From: Kingella denitrificans ATCC 33394
Lineage (GTDB): Bacteria > Pseudomonadota > Gammaproteobacteria > Burkholderiales > Neisseriaceae
DNA length: 56,331 nucleotides
Direction of reading: 5' to 3'
NCBI RefSeq assembly: GCF_000190695.1
Contig: NZ_GL870929.1
Location: 1,997,196 to 2,053,526 of the forward strand
The translations under genes and the position numbers were made by a program. Below, in pieces: positions 26,977-35,031 of this stretch; the stretch's first letter is position 1; each line of letters begins with the position of its first letter. The notes under the pieces are model-generated. The model had not been told where the DNA came from and searched no databases. It saw only the letters and a program-made list of their open reading frames with translations.

Positions 26977-27900
26977 ATGAGTAACGCACCGACCGAAGCA
27001 CACATCCAAGACTGTGTCCGCCAGATGACGGACAACAAAACGATTACCCATTCCGAACGCACGCAAGGCTATGCACAGCTGCGTTTGGCGGACTTTTCGG
27101 CGGTGTTGAACGAGTGGGCGCTGCCGCACGACAACAGCCAGCCGCTGCCGAACGTGCATCAGGCGTTGTTGGACAAACACGGTGTGGACGAGCAAAAAGC
27201 GCAGCAAATCGTGGCATTTGTGCAACAGCAGGCCAAGCAGGGCAATTATACGGCGCTGCTGTATTGGACCTACTGTCTGGCGCGAGGTTTAGGCATGGCG
27301 CAGCAGCCGCAAAAAGCGGCGCAGTTGGTGAAGCAGCTGTCGGTGCGCGGCGACGAACGCGCTTCGCGCTGGTTGGGCGAAATGCTGGCGGCGGCACCTT
27401 TGGCGGCGGGCGAAATGCTGGGCGACGAAATGAAAGCAGCCTGCACTTCGTTTCAGGCGCAGTATCCCGAATATGACGAACAACAGGTGCAGGCTGCCTG
27501 CGAACACTATATGCAGCAGCCCGCCGCCGTGAAACACATTGCCAAACAATGGCTGGAAACCGCCGTGCAGCAGGGCAGCCCCATCGCCGCGCAACGCATC
27601 CGCGGCCTGACGGCATTGGGGCTGTTGTCGGCGGCACCCGTGCCCAAACGCCTGCAAACCATGGAGGCTTATCTGACCAGCCAGCTGACTCAAGTCCAAT
27701 CCATGCTGCATTCGGTGGACGACCCTGATATTCTGGTGCTGCCGGACAATATCCGCCTGCCGCAATATGAAGAGGAAGGCGAAGACCAAGTGTGGCGTAA
27801 ACCGTTGATATACGGCGCGGTCGCATTGGTTGTCGCATTTTTGTTTACCGTATTGATGAAATCGTTCTTTTCGACACCGCCCACGCCGCCGCTGCCATGA
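26977..27900 (+). CDS. Tail-anchored helical-repeat protein of unknown function
   Basis: I do not recognise the family. The 307-residue protein is mostly helical, with segments resembling Sel1/TPR repeats (YTALLYWTYCLARGLGMAQQPQKAAQLVKQL and similar, from about 80 to 220). A single C-terminal membrane helix (LIYGAVALVVAFLFTVLMKSF, near 280-300) suggests a tail-anchored inner-membrane scaffold facing the cytoplasm. The start at 26977 follows a TCATGAG context without a strong ribosome site. The last four bases overlap the tyrA start (ATGA), so the two are translationally coupled. In-frame uptake sequences encode AACT and VQAA segments. Confidence 0.75.
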   Translation: MSNAPTEAHIQDCVRQMTDNKTITHSERTQGYAQLRLADFSAVLNEWALPHDNSQPLPNVHQALLDKHGVDEQKAQQIVAFVQQQAKQGNYTALLYWTYCLARGLGMAQQPQKAAQLVKQLSVRGDERASRWLGEMLAAAPLAAGEMLGDEMKAACTSFQAQYPEYDEQQVQAACEHYMQQPAAVKHIAKQWLETAVQQGSPIAAQRIRGLTALGLLSAAPVPKRLQTMEAYLTSQLTQVQSMLHSVDDPDILVLPDNIRLPQYEEEGEDQVWRKPLIYGAVALVVAFLFTVLMKSFFSTPPTPPLP

Positions 27901-28772
27901 ACGCGCTGGGAAAAATCGTACTGATTGGCGTGGGGCTGATTGGCGGCTCGCTGATGCTGGATTTGAAACGTCGGCGGCAAGTGGGCACGGTGGTGGGCAT
28001 CGACATCAATGCCGACAATCTGGCGCGTGCCTTGGAACGGCGCGTGATTGACGAAGCGCACACCGAAATCACCGCCGACAATATCGCCCAAGCCGATTTG
28101 GTGGTTTTGGCAACGCCCGTGGCCACCCTGCCGTCATTGTGCAGGCTGCTTTTGCCGCATTTGCCGCCGCACACGGTGGTGAGCGATGTGGGCAGCACCA
28201 AGCAGTCTGCCTTGGCGGCTTTTGCGCAATATCTGCCGCAGCATTTTCCGCGCTGCGTTGCCGCCCATCCCATTGCCGGTTCGGACAGGAGCGGCGCGCT
28301 GGCAGCACAGTTCGGCCTGTATCAAGGCAAAAAACTGATTGTCTGCCCGCACGAGAGGCAAGATGCAGGCAGCCTGCACTTGGTGGAAAACGTGTGGCGC
28401 AGTGTGGGCGCGGAAATCCATACGATGGACGCGGCCGAGCACGACGCGATTTTTGCCGCCGTGTCGCATTTTCCGCATTTGCTGGCGTTCAGTTACGTCC
28501 ACCAAATGCTCGACCACCCGCAGGGCGCGCGTTATTTGGATTTTGCTGGCAGCGGTTTTCGCGATTTCACGCGCATTGCCGGCAGCCATCCGAAAATGTG
28601 GCAGGATATTCTGCTGGCGAATCGGGACAGCCTTTTGGCGATGATTGACGCGCAACAGGCGCAGTTGGACAGGCTGCGGCATTTTTTGCAGCAGGAAGAC
28701 GCGCAGCGGTTGGGCGATTATCTGGCGCAGGCGAGCGGGCTGCGTGCGGATTGGGAGAAAAAGCAGAAATAG
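27897..28772 (+). CDS. tyrA: Prephenate dehydrogenase TyrA
   Basis: TyrA oxidatively decarboxylates prephenate to 4-hydroxyphenylpyruvate in tyrosine synthesis, using NAD(P). The 291-residue protein has an N-terminal Rossmann fold (GVGLIGGSLMLDLKR) with a basic patch after the second strand. The catalytic histidine region is HPIAGSDRSG, and the helical dimerisation domain contains FAGSGFRDFTRIAGSHPKMWQDI. No chorismate mutase domain is fused. It overlaps the previous gene by four bases. Two uptake sequences are in frame, one giving LCRLLLP in the nucleotide domain. A shared terminator separates it from the convergent lnt. Confidence 0.95.
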   Translation: MNALGKIVLIGVGLIGGSLMLDLKRRRQVGTVVGIDINADNLARALERRVIDEAHTEITADNIAQADLVVLATPVATLPSLCRLLLPHLPPHTVVSDVGSTKQSALAAFAQYLPQHFPRCVAAHPIAGSDRSGALAAQFGLYQGKKLIVCPHERQDAGSLHLVENVWRSVGAEIHTMDAAEHDAIFAAVSHFPHLLAFSYVHQMLDHPQGARYLDFAGSGFRDFTRIAGSHPKMWQDILLANRDSLLAMIDAQQAQLDRLRHFLQQEDAQRLGDYLAQASGLRADWEKKQK

Positions 28773-28784
28773 GCATGGGCATGC

Positions 28785-28832
28785 AAAAAGCAGCCTGCAC
28801 TTGAATTTTGGCGAGTGCAGGCTGCTTTTTTT
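28785..28832. terminator. Bidirectional terminator between tyrA and lnt
   Basis: King3DUS pair with A5 and T7 runs between convergent stop codons at 28772 and 28837. Confidence 0.78.
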
Positions 28833-28836
28833 GCGT

Positions 28837-30435
28837 TTATGCTTGGGCGGCATGCGGTTTGCGGCGCGTTTTCCAGCCGATAAGCGCCAGCAACAATATC
28901 ACCAGCAGCCCGGCCAGCGGATACGAGCCGCCCAGCCGCATATACGGCGTTTCGCCCGTGCGCCCCTGCACCGTGCCTTCCAGCACGCCCGCCACATCGG
29001 TCGGAGCAATGGAAACGATGTTGCCCTGCGGCGAGACGATGGCGGTGGCGCCGCGGTTGGTGGCGCGAATCATGTAGCGCCCCATTTCCAGCGCACGCGC
29101 CTGCGACTGCTGCAACTGCTGCCACATGGCGTTCGAGCCGGCGAACCACGCCATATTGCTGCTGTTGGCGAGCAGGGTGGACTGTTTGGCGGGGGCAATC
29201 AAATCGTCGCCGAAGCCGTCTTCATAGCAGATATTGAAGGCGACTTTTTCGCCCGCCATGTTCAGCGGGGCTTGGTTCGCGCCGCCGCGCTGGAAATCGG
29301 CCAGCGGCATATTCATGAGCCGGTACAACGGGTTGGTGATGATGGGCAGCGGTTTGTATTCGCCGAAAGGCACCAAATGGTTTTTGGCATACATTTGCTG
29401 TGCAGGCTGCTTTTGCGTGTTGGGCAGCGTGACAACGGCGTTCAGGTAATTGCGGCCGTCTTCCGTGAACGCGGGCACGCCCACCGCCAGTTCGCTACCG
29501 TTGCGCTCCGCCGCTTGGGCAAACTGCGTCAGGATTTCAGGCTCGATATTCTGCAAAAATTGCGGGAATGCGGTTTCGGGCAGCACCACGATTTGCGCGT
29601 GCGTTTGTTTGACGAGGTCGTAATAGAGCTGATAGGTCGGGAGGTAGCGCGATTCGTCAAATTTCAGCTGCTGCTCAATATTGCCCTGCACCGCGGCCAC
29701 GGAAACCGGCCTGCCCGTGTTTTGCGTGAATTCCTGCGTGCGCAAAAAGCAGCCTGCACCCACCATCAGGGCAATGATGCAGGCTGCTTTCGCCCGTTCT
29801 TTCCAGCCTTCCGTGTCCACCAAAAGCACCAGCCAGGCCGCCAAAGCCGCCGTGGCCCAGGTGACCGCGTGAATGCCGGCAATCGGCGCAAAACCCGCCA
29901 GCGGGCTGTGTTCCGCGATTTGCGAATAGCCCAGCGCCCCCCAGCCGAAACCGAAGCCCGGCACCAGTTGCTCGCGCGCAAATTCCGCCAGCGTCCACAA
30001 CATCGGCAGCACCACGCCCACACGCAGCGTGCGCGAACCGCTGAACCTACGCCACAAGGCAAACGCCAGTGCGGGATACAGCGCCAACACCGCCGGCATT
30101 AGGAACGTGAGCGGCACGGCAAACACATTGTCCAAACCCGACACATCGTGCATGGCCGTGTGAATCCACCAAAACTGGCTGCTGTAGGCCACCAGCCAGA
30201 ACAAATAGGCCGACAGCACCATGTGCTTCGGTTTCAGTTCCGCCAGCCGAATCAGCGCGCCGAACAAAAGCGGCATCAGCCAAAAATGGTAATAAGGCGC
30301 GAAGGCCAGCGGCGTGGCGGCGGCAATCAAAGCCAGTGCCAGCGCGTAAAAAAACGGAATGTGCCACAGGCGTTCCAGCCGGGCGTGGAGACGGGAAAAC
30401 ATAAGCAAATAAAGAGAAGCGGCAAAACGCTGCAT
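28837..30435 (-). CDS. lnt: Apolipoprotein N-acyltransferase
   Basis: Lnt adds the third acyl chain to lipoproteins in the inner membrane. The protein of up to 532 residues has an N-terminal bundle of membrane helices and a periplasmic carbon-nitrogen hydrolase domain. The catalytic triad is visible as Glu in VLPETAFPQF, Lys in YAKNHLVPFGEYKPL and Cys in VAFNICYEDGFGD; a final membrane helix follows. The start is uncertain. The ATG at 30435 gives the full frame, but an internal ATG at 30402 (MFSRLHARLERLW) is equally likely, and neither has a clear ribosome site. A pair of inverted uptake sequences (29748 and 29778) encodes the ends of one membrane helix. Confidence 0.94.
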   Translation of the reverse strand: MQRFAASLYLLMFSRLHARLERLWHIPFFYALALALIAAATPLAFAPYYHFWLMPLLFGALIRLAELKPKHMVLSAYLFWLVAYSSQFWWIHTAMHDVSGLDNVFAVPLTFLMPAVLALYPALAFALWRRFSGSRTLRVGVVLPMLWTLAEFAREQLVPGFGFGWGALGYSQIAEHSPLAGFAPIAGIHAVTWATAALAAWLVLLVDTEGWKERAKAACIIALMVGAGCFLRTQEFTQNTGRPVSVAAVQGNIEQQLKFDESRYLPTYQLYYDLVKQTHAQIVVLPETAFPQFLQNIEPEILTQFAQAAERNGSELAVGVPAFTEDGRNYLNAVVTLPNTQKQPAQQMYAKNHLVPFGEYKPLPIITNPLYRLMNMPLADFQRGGANQAPLNMAGEKVAFNICYEDGFGDDLIAPAKQSTLLANSSNMAWFAGSNAMWQQLQQSQARALEMGRYMIRATNRGATAIVSPQGNIVSIAPTDVAGVLEGTVQGRTGETPYMRLGGSYPLAGLLVILLLALIGWKTRRKPHAAQA

Positions 30436-30462
30436 TATAAAGTGAAAACAGGCGCTCGGGCG

Positions 30463-30509
30463 GAAAAAGCAGCCTGCACAGGGAATCGGGAAGGTGCAGG
30501 CTGCTTTTT
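30463..30509. terminator. Uptake-sequence hairpin upstream of lnt
   Basis: AAAAAGCAGCCTGCAC and GTGCAGGCTGCTTTTT form a stem with T-runs, but it lies upstream of both divergent genes. Here it may insulate rather than end a transcript. Confidence 0.6.
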
Positions 30510-30529
30510 GCAGGGCGAAAGCCGTGTTT

Positions 30530-30635
30530 TATAGTGGATTAAAATAAAAATGAGACAAGGCGGCGAGCCGTAAGGCGTACAAGTAGTACGTCAAGGCGGG
30601 CCAACGCCGTATCGTTGCAATTTTAATCCACTATA
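30530..30635 (+). repeat. Correia-type element, copy 4
   Basis: 106 bp with perfect ends, same orientation as copy 1. A few core substitutions (GAGCCGTAAGG, GGCGGGCC) distinguish it. It sits 148 bases upstream of the pyk start. Confidence 0.92.
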
Positions 30636-30642
30636 ACGGTTC

Positions 30643-30670
30643 GCATGGCGTTGCGCCGCCGCCCCCGCGC
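30643..30670 (+). repeat. Short dispersed repeat, copy b (truncated)
   Basis: GCATGGCGTTGCGCCGCC abuts the Correia element. The right half of the motif (CATACCCACGC) is missing. Confidence 0.6.
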
Positions 30671-30783
30671 TTTGGCGAGCAAACCGAACAAGCAGCCTGC
30701 ACCCCGCCGCCATCGCCCGCAGTACCCAAATTTGCTATAATTCGCAGCATTATCCAAACTTTAACGACCGCAAGGACAGCAAC

Positions 30784-32256
30784 ATGACAGCAACACAGCG
30801 CGATTTGAACCGCATCCGCCACAACACCAAAATCGTGGCTACACTCGGCCCCGGCAGCAACGATGTGGCTTTGCTGCGCGACATGATTTTGATTGGCGCA
30901 CTGAACGTGGTGCGCTTCAATTTCAGCCACGGCACGCCCGAATTCCATGAAAACAATGCCAAAATCGTTCGCGAAGCCGCGCGGCAGGCAGGGCGCGAAG
31001 TGGCGATTATGGCCGATTTGCAAGGCCCGAAAATCCGCGTTTCCAAGCTGGCGGGCGGCAGTATCCAAGTCAATGCCGGCGAAGCCCTGCTGTTTGACGC
31101 CGCACTGGAAGGCGAAGGCACGCGCGAACGTGTGGGGCTGGATTACCGCGAATTGCCGAACGATGTCCGCGCCGGCGACGTGCTGCTGTTGGACGACGGC
31201 CTGCTCACCGTGACCGTGCAAAAAGTGGAAGGCAGCGAAATCCACACCGTGGCGAACAACAGCCACGTACTCAAAAGCAACAAAGGCATCAACAAACAAG
31301 GCGGCGGATTGTCGGCCGGCGCGTTCACCGAAAAAGATTTCCGCGATTTGAAAACGGCCATCGGCATCGGCTGCGATTATCTGGCCGTGAGTTTTGTGAA
31401 AAATGCGGAAGACATGAAAATCGCCCGAGATGCCGTAGCGGCGGAATGTGACAAAATATGTCAGAAAATCAGGCCGGGCCTGGTGGCGAAAATAGAACGC
31501 ATTGAAGCCATTGAGAATTTGGATGACATTATTGAGGCATCCGACGGCATTATGGTGGCGCGCGGCGATTTAGCGGTGGAAGTGGGCAATGCCGCCGTGC
31601 CCGCGCTGCAAAAACGCATGATACGCCGCGCCCGCGAAATGCGCCGTTTCAGCATCACTGCCACGCAGATGATGGAAAGCATGATTGAAAACCCCGTGCC
31701 CACGCGCGCCGAAGTCAGCGATGTGGCCAACGCGGTGCTGGATGGCACGGACGCGGTCATGTGTTCGGCGGAAACGGCGGTGGGCAAATATCCGTTTGAA
31801 ACCGTGCGCCAAATGGCGTTGATTTGCGCGGCGGCGGAAAAAGAGCAGGATTTGCTGGTGGGCGTGTCGGACACGATGGAAGAAACGCGCCGTATCGACC
31901 ATGCCATTGCCAGCGCGGCGGTGCATATCGCGCGGCACACCAATGCCAAAGCGATTGTGGCGCTGACCGAAAGCGGCACCACCGCGTTCCAAGTCAGCCG
32001 TTACGGCATCCAAATCCCGATTTACGCGCTCACGCCCAGCCAGCAGGCGCAACGTCGCATGGCCATGTACCGCGGCGTGCGGCCTTTGAAATTGGCCACC
32101 AGCGTGGAGCACGATAAAGCGTTTGACGAGGTGGAAGCCTTGCTGCTGGAGCGCGAAGTGCTAAAAGTGGGCGACCAATACATCATCACCAGCGGCACGC
32201 ACATGCGTGAAAGCGGCGGCACGAATTCGCTGCAAGTGATGACGGTGGCGGCATAA
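30784..32256 (+). CDS. pyk: Pyruvate kinase
   Basis: Pyruvate kinase converts phosphoenolpyruvate and ADP to pyruvate and ATP at the end of glycolysis. The 490-residue protein has the N-terminal NTKIVATLGPGSND strand, NFSHG, the MADLQGPKIR motif, the catalytic-lysine region YLAVSFVKNAEDM, and the active-site helix with MVARGDLAVE. The signature ends RFSITATQMMESMI, where Phe-Ser replaces the common Pro-Val. The C-terminal regulatory domain is complete. An AAGGA ribosome site precedes the ATG, and a -10 box lies at 30736-30741. Terminator hairpin at 32271. Confidence 0.96.
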   Translation: MTATQRDLNRIRHNTKIVATLGPGSNDVALLRDMILIGALNVVRFNFSHGTPEFHENNAKIVREAARQAGREVAIMADLQGPKIRVSKLAGGSIQVNAGEALLFDAALEGEGTRERVGLDYRELPNDVRAGDVLLLDDGLLTVTVQKVEGSEIHTVANNSHVLKSNKGINKQGGGLSAGAFTEKDFRDLKTAIGIGCDYLAVSFVKNAEDMKIARDAVAAECDKICQKIRPGLVAKIERIEAIENLDDIIEASDGIMVARGDLAVEVGNAAVPALQKRMIRRAREMRRFSITATQMMESMIENPVPTRAEVSDVANAVLDGTDAVMCSAETAVGKYPFETVRQMALICAAAEKEQDLLVGVSDTMEETRRIDHAIASAAVHIARHTNAKAIVALTESGTTAFQVSRYGIQIPIYALTPSQQAQRRMAMYRGVRPLKLATSVEHDKAFDEVEALLLEREVLKVGDQYIITSGTHMRESGGTNSLQVMTVAA

Positions 32257-32270
32257 ACCGAATCGGCCGC

Positions 32271-32317
32271 AAAAAAGCAGCCTGCACTTTGGAAAACGAA
32301 GTGCAGGCTGCTTTTTC
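32271..32317. terminator. Terminator of pyk
   Basis: AAAAAAGCAGCCTGCAC with GTGCAGGCTGCTTTTT, 15 bases after the stop codon. Confidence 0.78.
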
Positions 32318-32350
32318 ATGTGTTTTTTCAATACGATAAATTTCCGCATT

Positions 32351-32388
32351 CGCACGGTTTCATGGCGTTGCGCCGCCATACCCACGCT
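32351..32388 (+). repeat. Short dispersed repeat, copy c (full length)
   Basis: CGCACGGTTTCATGGCGTTG followed by CGCCGCCATACCCACGC. This is one of the most complete copies and helps define the consensus of the family. Confidence 0.7.
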
Positions 32389-32473
32389 CGAGGCAGCTGC
32401 CCGAGACGCAGATTGCCGCCACACCGAAAAAGCAGCCTGCACCCCCACCATATTCAAGTGCCGGCAACCGCAC

Positions 32474-32583
32474 ACTCACTCCCTTTCCCCGTGCGAGAGG
32501 GCAAAACCCGCCGCCGTTCAGAACAGAAATTCGTGCCGCCCGAAGAAACCCTCACCCTAACCCTCTCCCACGGGAGAGGGGAT
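32474..32583. repeat. REP-like palindrome (CCCTCTCCC...GGGAGAGGG)
   Basis: CTCACCCTAACCCTCTCCC is followed by its arm GGGAGAGGGGATGG at 32550-32585. A related arm, CTCACTCCCTTTCCCC...GAGAGGG, lies at 32476-32500. Such palindromes are scattered in many proteobacterial genomes; no other copy is seen in this window. Confidence 0.6.
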
Positions 32584-32600
32584 GGATTTGTTGCGAACTC

Positions 32601-32648
32601 AAAAAAAGCAGCCTGCACCTTGAATATTTGAAGTGCAGGCTGCTTTTT
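32601..32648. terminator. Terminator of lpxK
   Basis: AAAAAAAGCAGCCTGCAC and GTGCAGGCTGCTTTTT; the stem reaches the lpxK stop codon on the minus strand. Confidence 0.75.
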
Positions 32649-33696
32649 ATGCAGGAGAATCCGCGTGGTGGAAAACCGCACGGCACACCCATTCTGCCAA
32701 ATCAGGCTCGATATGCGTTTGCAGCGGCAGCACATACACCGAATCCGGCACATCGGCAGGATTCAGCTTCACCGCGTCTTTCTCGGTAACGAACACATAA
32801 TCGGCGGCGGGCAAGTCTTGTGCGGACAAAGGTGCGTGGTCGGGCAGGGCAACGGTGTGTTGCAGCGTGAAACCCAAATCGGCCAGCGAACGGAAAAAGC
32901 GTTCGGGGCGGGCAATGCCGGCCAAAGCGGCGCACGAGGCATTCGGGTGCAGGCTGCCTGGTGCCAGCGTCCGTTCCGGATGGCGCAGGCAATAGGGCAG
33001 CGAGGGCGTGCTGCGGCTGCTGAACACGGGCAGCGTGCTTTGCCAAGCCGCTTTGGCGCGGTCGATATCGTGCAGGCTGCTTTGGCTCAATACTACGGCA
33101 TCCACCTGCTGCAAACGCGAAAGCGGTTCGCGTAGGCAGCCGTTGGGCAATACATCGAGCGCGCGGCCGATATGCACCGCCGGAAACACGGCGATTTCCA
33201 AATCGCGGTGCAGCGCGTAATGCTGCAAACCGTCGTCTGCCACCATCAGCTGAATATCGGGAAACTGCTGCAACAAGGCGCAGCCTGCCGCAAAACGGTC
33301 GGCGCCCACCGCCATCGGCGCGTGCGTTTGGCGGTACAGCAGCAAAGGCTCGTCGCCCGCCACCGCCGCCGAACTTTCGGGGCGCAAGATGTGGACGGCC
33401 TGCGATGACCGCCCGTAGCCGCGGCTGATGATGCCGACACGCACGCCGCGTTGCTGCAACGCATTCACCAGCGCGCCCGTAATCGGCGTTTTGCCCGTGC
33501 CGCCCACATGAATATTGCCGACAATGACCACGGGCACGGGCAGTCGGCGGATTTTCTCGGGATGTTTGCGATATGACAAGCGCCGCTGCCGCGCCAAACA
33601 AGCAAACAGGCGCGATAACGGCGACAAAAGAATACGCCCCAATACGGAGGGCTGCTGCCAATGTCGTTCTAAAAATGCGTGGAATTTCATTTTCAT
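32647..33696 (-). CDS. lpxK: Tetraacyldisaccharide 4'-kinase LpxK
   Basis: LpxK phosphorylates the 4' position of the lipid A disaccharide to make lipid IVA, at the inner membrane. The 349-residue protein has an N-terminal membrane-associated helix and the Walker A motif GNIHVGGTGKT (60-70). The family motifs SRGYGRSS, DDGLQHYALHRD and DAVVLSQSS follow, with a typical C-terminal EKDAVKL block. Two in-frame ATGs, 33696 and 33690, are possible; no ribosome site favours either. In-frame uptake sequences give SSLHDID and PGSLHPN. The gene is upstream of a terminator and downstream of ntrX in the same direction. Confidence 0.94.
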   Translation of the reverse strand: MKMKFHAFLERHWQQPSVLGRILLSPLSRLFACLARQRRLSYRKHPEKIRRLPVPVVIVGNIHVGGTGKTPITGALVNALQQRGVRVGIISRGYGRSSQAVHILRPESSAAVAGDEPLLLYRQTHAPMAVGADRFAAGCALLQQFPDIQLMVADDGLQHYALHRDLEIAVFPAVHIGRALDVLPNGCLREPLSRLQQVDAVVLSQSSLHDIDRAKAAWQSTLPVFSSRSTPSLPYCLRHPERTLAPGSLHPNASCAALAGIARPERFFRSLADLGFTLQHTVALPDHAPLSAQDLPAADYVFVTEKDAVKLNPADVPDSVYVLPLQTHIEPDLAEWVCRAVFHHADSPA

Positions 33697-33744
33697 AGTG
33701 AGTGCAGGCTGCTTTTGTATCGGGGCGGACGAGGGAACGGTTGA

Positions 33745-35031
33745 TTATTCGCTATTGGCATTGCTGCGGCGCGTGAACGTGATGCCGAGCTGTTTGAGTT
33801 TGCGGTACAGGTGCGTGCGCTCCAAGCCCACTTTCTGCGCCACGCGGCTCATGTTGTGGTTTTCCTGCTGAATGTGGAATTCGAAATAACGGCGTTCCAA
33901 TTCTTCGCGCAATTCGCGCAAAGGCAGGTTGAAGTTGAAGCCGCCTTTGATTTCCTGTTCGGTATCGTTTTCTTCAAACTGGTTCAGCATCCGCACCACA
34001 TCGCCGTCGTGGATTTCGTGGTTTTTGCAGTTCATGGCTAGACTTTTGACCACGTTGCGCAGCTGCTCGATATTGCCCGGCCATTCGTATTGGCGCAGGC
34101 GGTTGAAGGCGGACGATGTGAATTTCACGTCCAAAGGTTCGGGTAGGGAGTTGGACAATTCGCGTAGAATCTGGCCGGCCAAAAAGGGGATGTCTTCGCT
34201 TTGGTGGCGCAGGGAAGGCAGATGGATGACCGAGCCGGACAAAAGGCACGACAGGCGCGTATCGGCATTGTGGTTCAGCCATTCGTTCACGGGGCGGCTG
34301 CTGGTGCAGATGATGCGGACGTTGCAGCGTTCTGCCTTGCTCAATAGGAAGCCGATGCTTTGCTGGATGGATTTGTCGTATTGTGCCATATCGCCCAAAT
34401 ACAGGATGCCGCCCGATGCCTTTTCCAGCAAATCCATCGGCAAATCGACCAAGTGCTCGGGGCGGCGCACTTCCACCCACGGCATATTCGGTTTTTGGAA
34501 CATTTTGGCCACGGTTTCAAAAGGGCAGCCTGCTTCGCCGATGAGCAAAATATGCCCGTTGTGGCGCGTGGCGTGTTCCAGTTGTTTGTTCAGTTCTTTG
34601 ATAACGCTGCTGTTGCCCAGATTGTTGCCGATGAGCACCGACTGTGCCTGCGTTTCGCCATGTTTGAGGGCGCGCTCCACCGTTTGCAGCAGTTTTTGCA
34701 GCGGAATGGGTTTTTCCAGAAAATCCAATGCGCCGATTTTGGTCGCTTCCACGGCGGTGTCGATGCTGCCGTGTCCGCTCATCATCACCACGGGCATGGT
34801 GAGCAGGCCGCTGGTTGCCCATTCTTTCAGCAGGGTAATGCCGTCGCTGTCCGGCATCCAAATATCCAGCAAAACCAGGGAAGGGCGCAGCTGAATGCGC
34901 ATTTTGCGCGCTTCTTCGGCATTTTCCGCGCAGGCAACGGTATAGCCTTCGTCTTCCAGTGTTTCTTGCAATACTTCACGAATACCGATTTCGTCATCAA
35001 CAATTAAAATTTCTGTATGTTTGTTGGTCAT
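33745..35031 (-). CDS. ntrX: NtrX-type response regulator with degenerate AAA+ domain
   Basis: Receiver domain with phospho-acceptor Asp56 (LVLLDIWMPDSDG), then an AAA+ region and a C-terminal Fis-type helix-turn-helix (MSRVAQKVGLERTHLYRKLKQL). The 428-residue protein has the NtrC-family layout, but the AAA+ domain has decayed. The Walker A position reads GEAGCPFETV instead of GESGTGKE, and no GAFTGA loop is present. It therefore cannot activate sigma-54 promoters by ATP hydrolysis and probably works as a plain DNA-binding regulator. In Neisseria, NtrYX influences respiratory and denitrification genes. The gene overlaps ntrY by four bases (ATGA). Confidence 0.93.
   Translation of the reverse strand: MTNKHTEILIVDDEIGIREVLQETLEDEGYTVACAENAEEARKMRIQLRPSLVLLDIWMPDSDGITLLKEWATSGLLTMPVVMMSGHGSIDTAVEATKIGALDFLEKPIPLQKLLQTVERALKHGETQAQSVLIGNNLGNSSVIKELNKQLEHATRHNGHILLIGEAGCPFETVAKMFQKPNMPWVEVRRPEHLVDLPMDLLEKASGGILYLGDMAQYDKSIQQSIGFLLSKAERCNVRIICTSSRPVNEWLNHNADTRLSCLLSGSVIHLPSLRHQSEDIPFLAGQILRELSNSLPEPLDVKFTSSAFNRLRQYEWPGNIEQLRNVVKSLAMNCKNHEIHDGDVVRMLNQFEENDTEQEIKGGFNFNLPLRELREELERRYFEFHIQQENHNMSRVAQKVGLERTHLYRKLKQLGITFTRRSNANSE

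Larger units (their letters stand above)
30436..30783. other. Repeat-filled divergent region between lnt and pyk
   Basis: It holds an uptake-sequence hairpin, Correia copy 4, a short dispersed repeat and one more uptake core near 30691. A TATAAT at 30736-30741 is the probable pyk -10 box; no convincing -35 is seen. No gene is apparent. Confidence 0.7.
32257..32646. other. Repeat-filled region between pyk and lpxK
   Basis: Two terminator hairpins frame a short dispersed repeat, a lone uptake sequence near 32431 and a REP-like palindrome. The convergent genes pyk and lpxK both end here. I see no gene. Confidence 0.7.
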
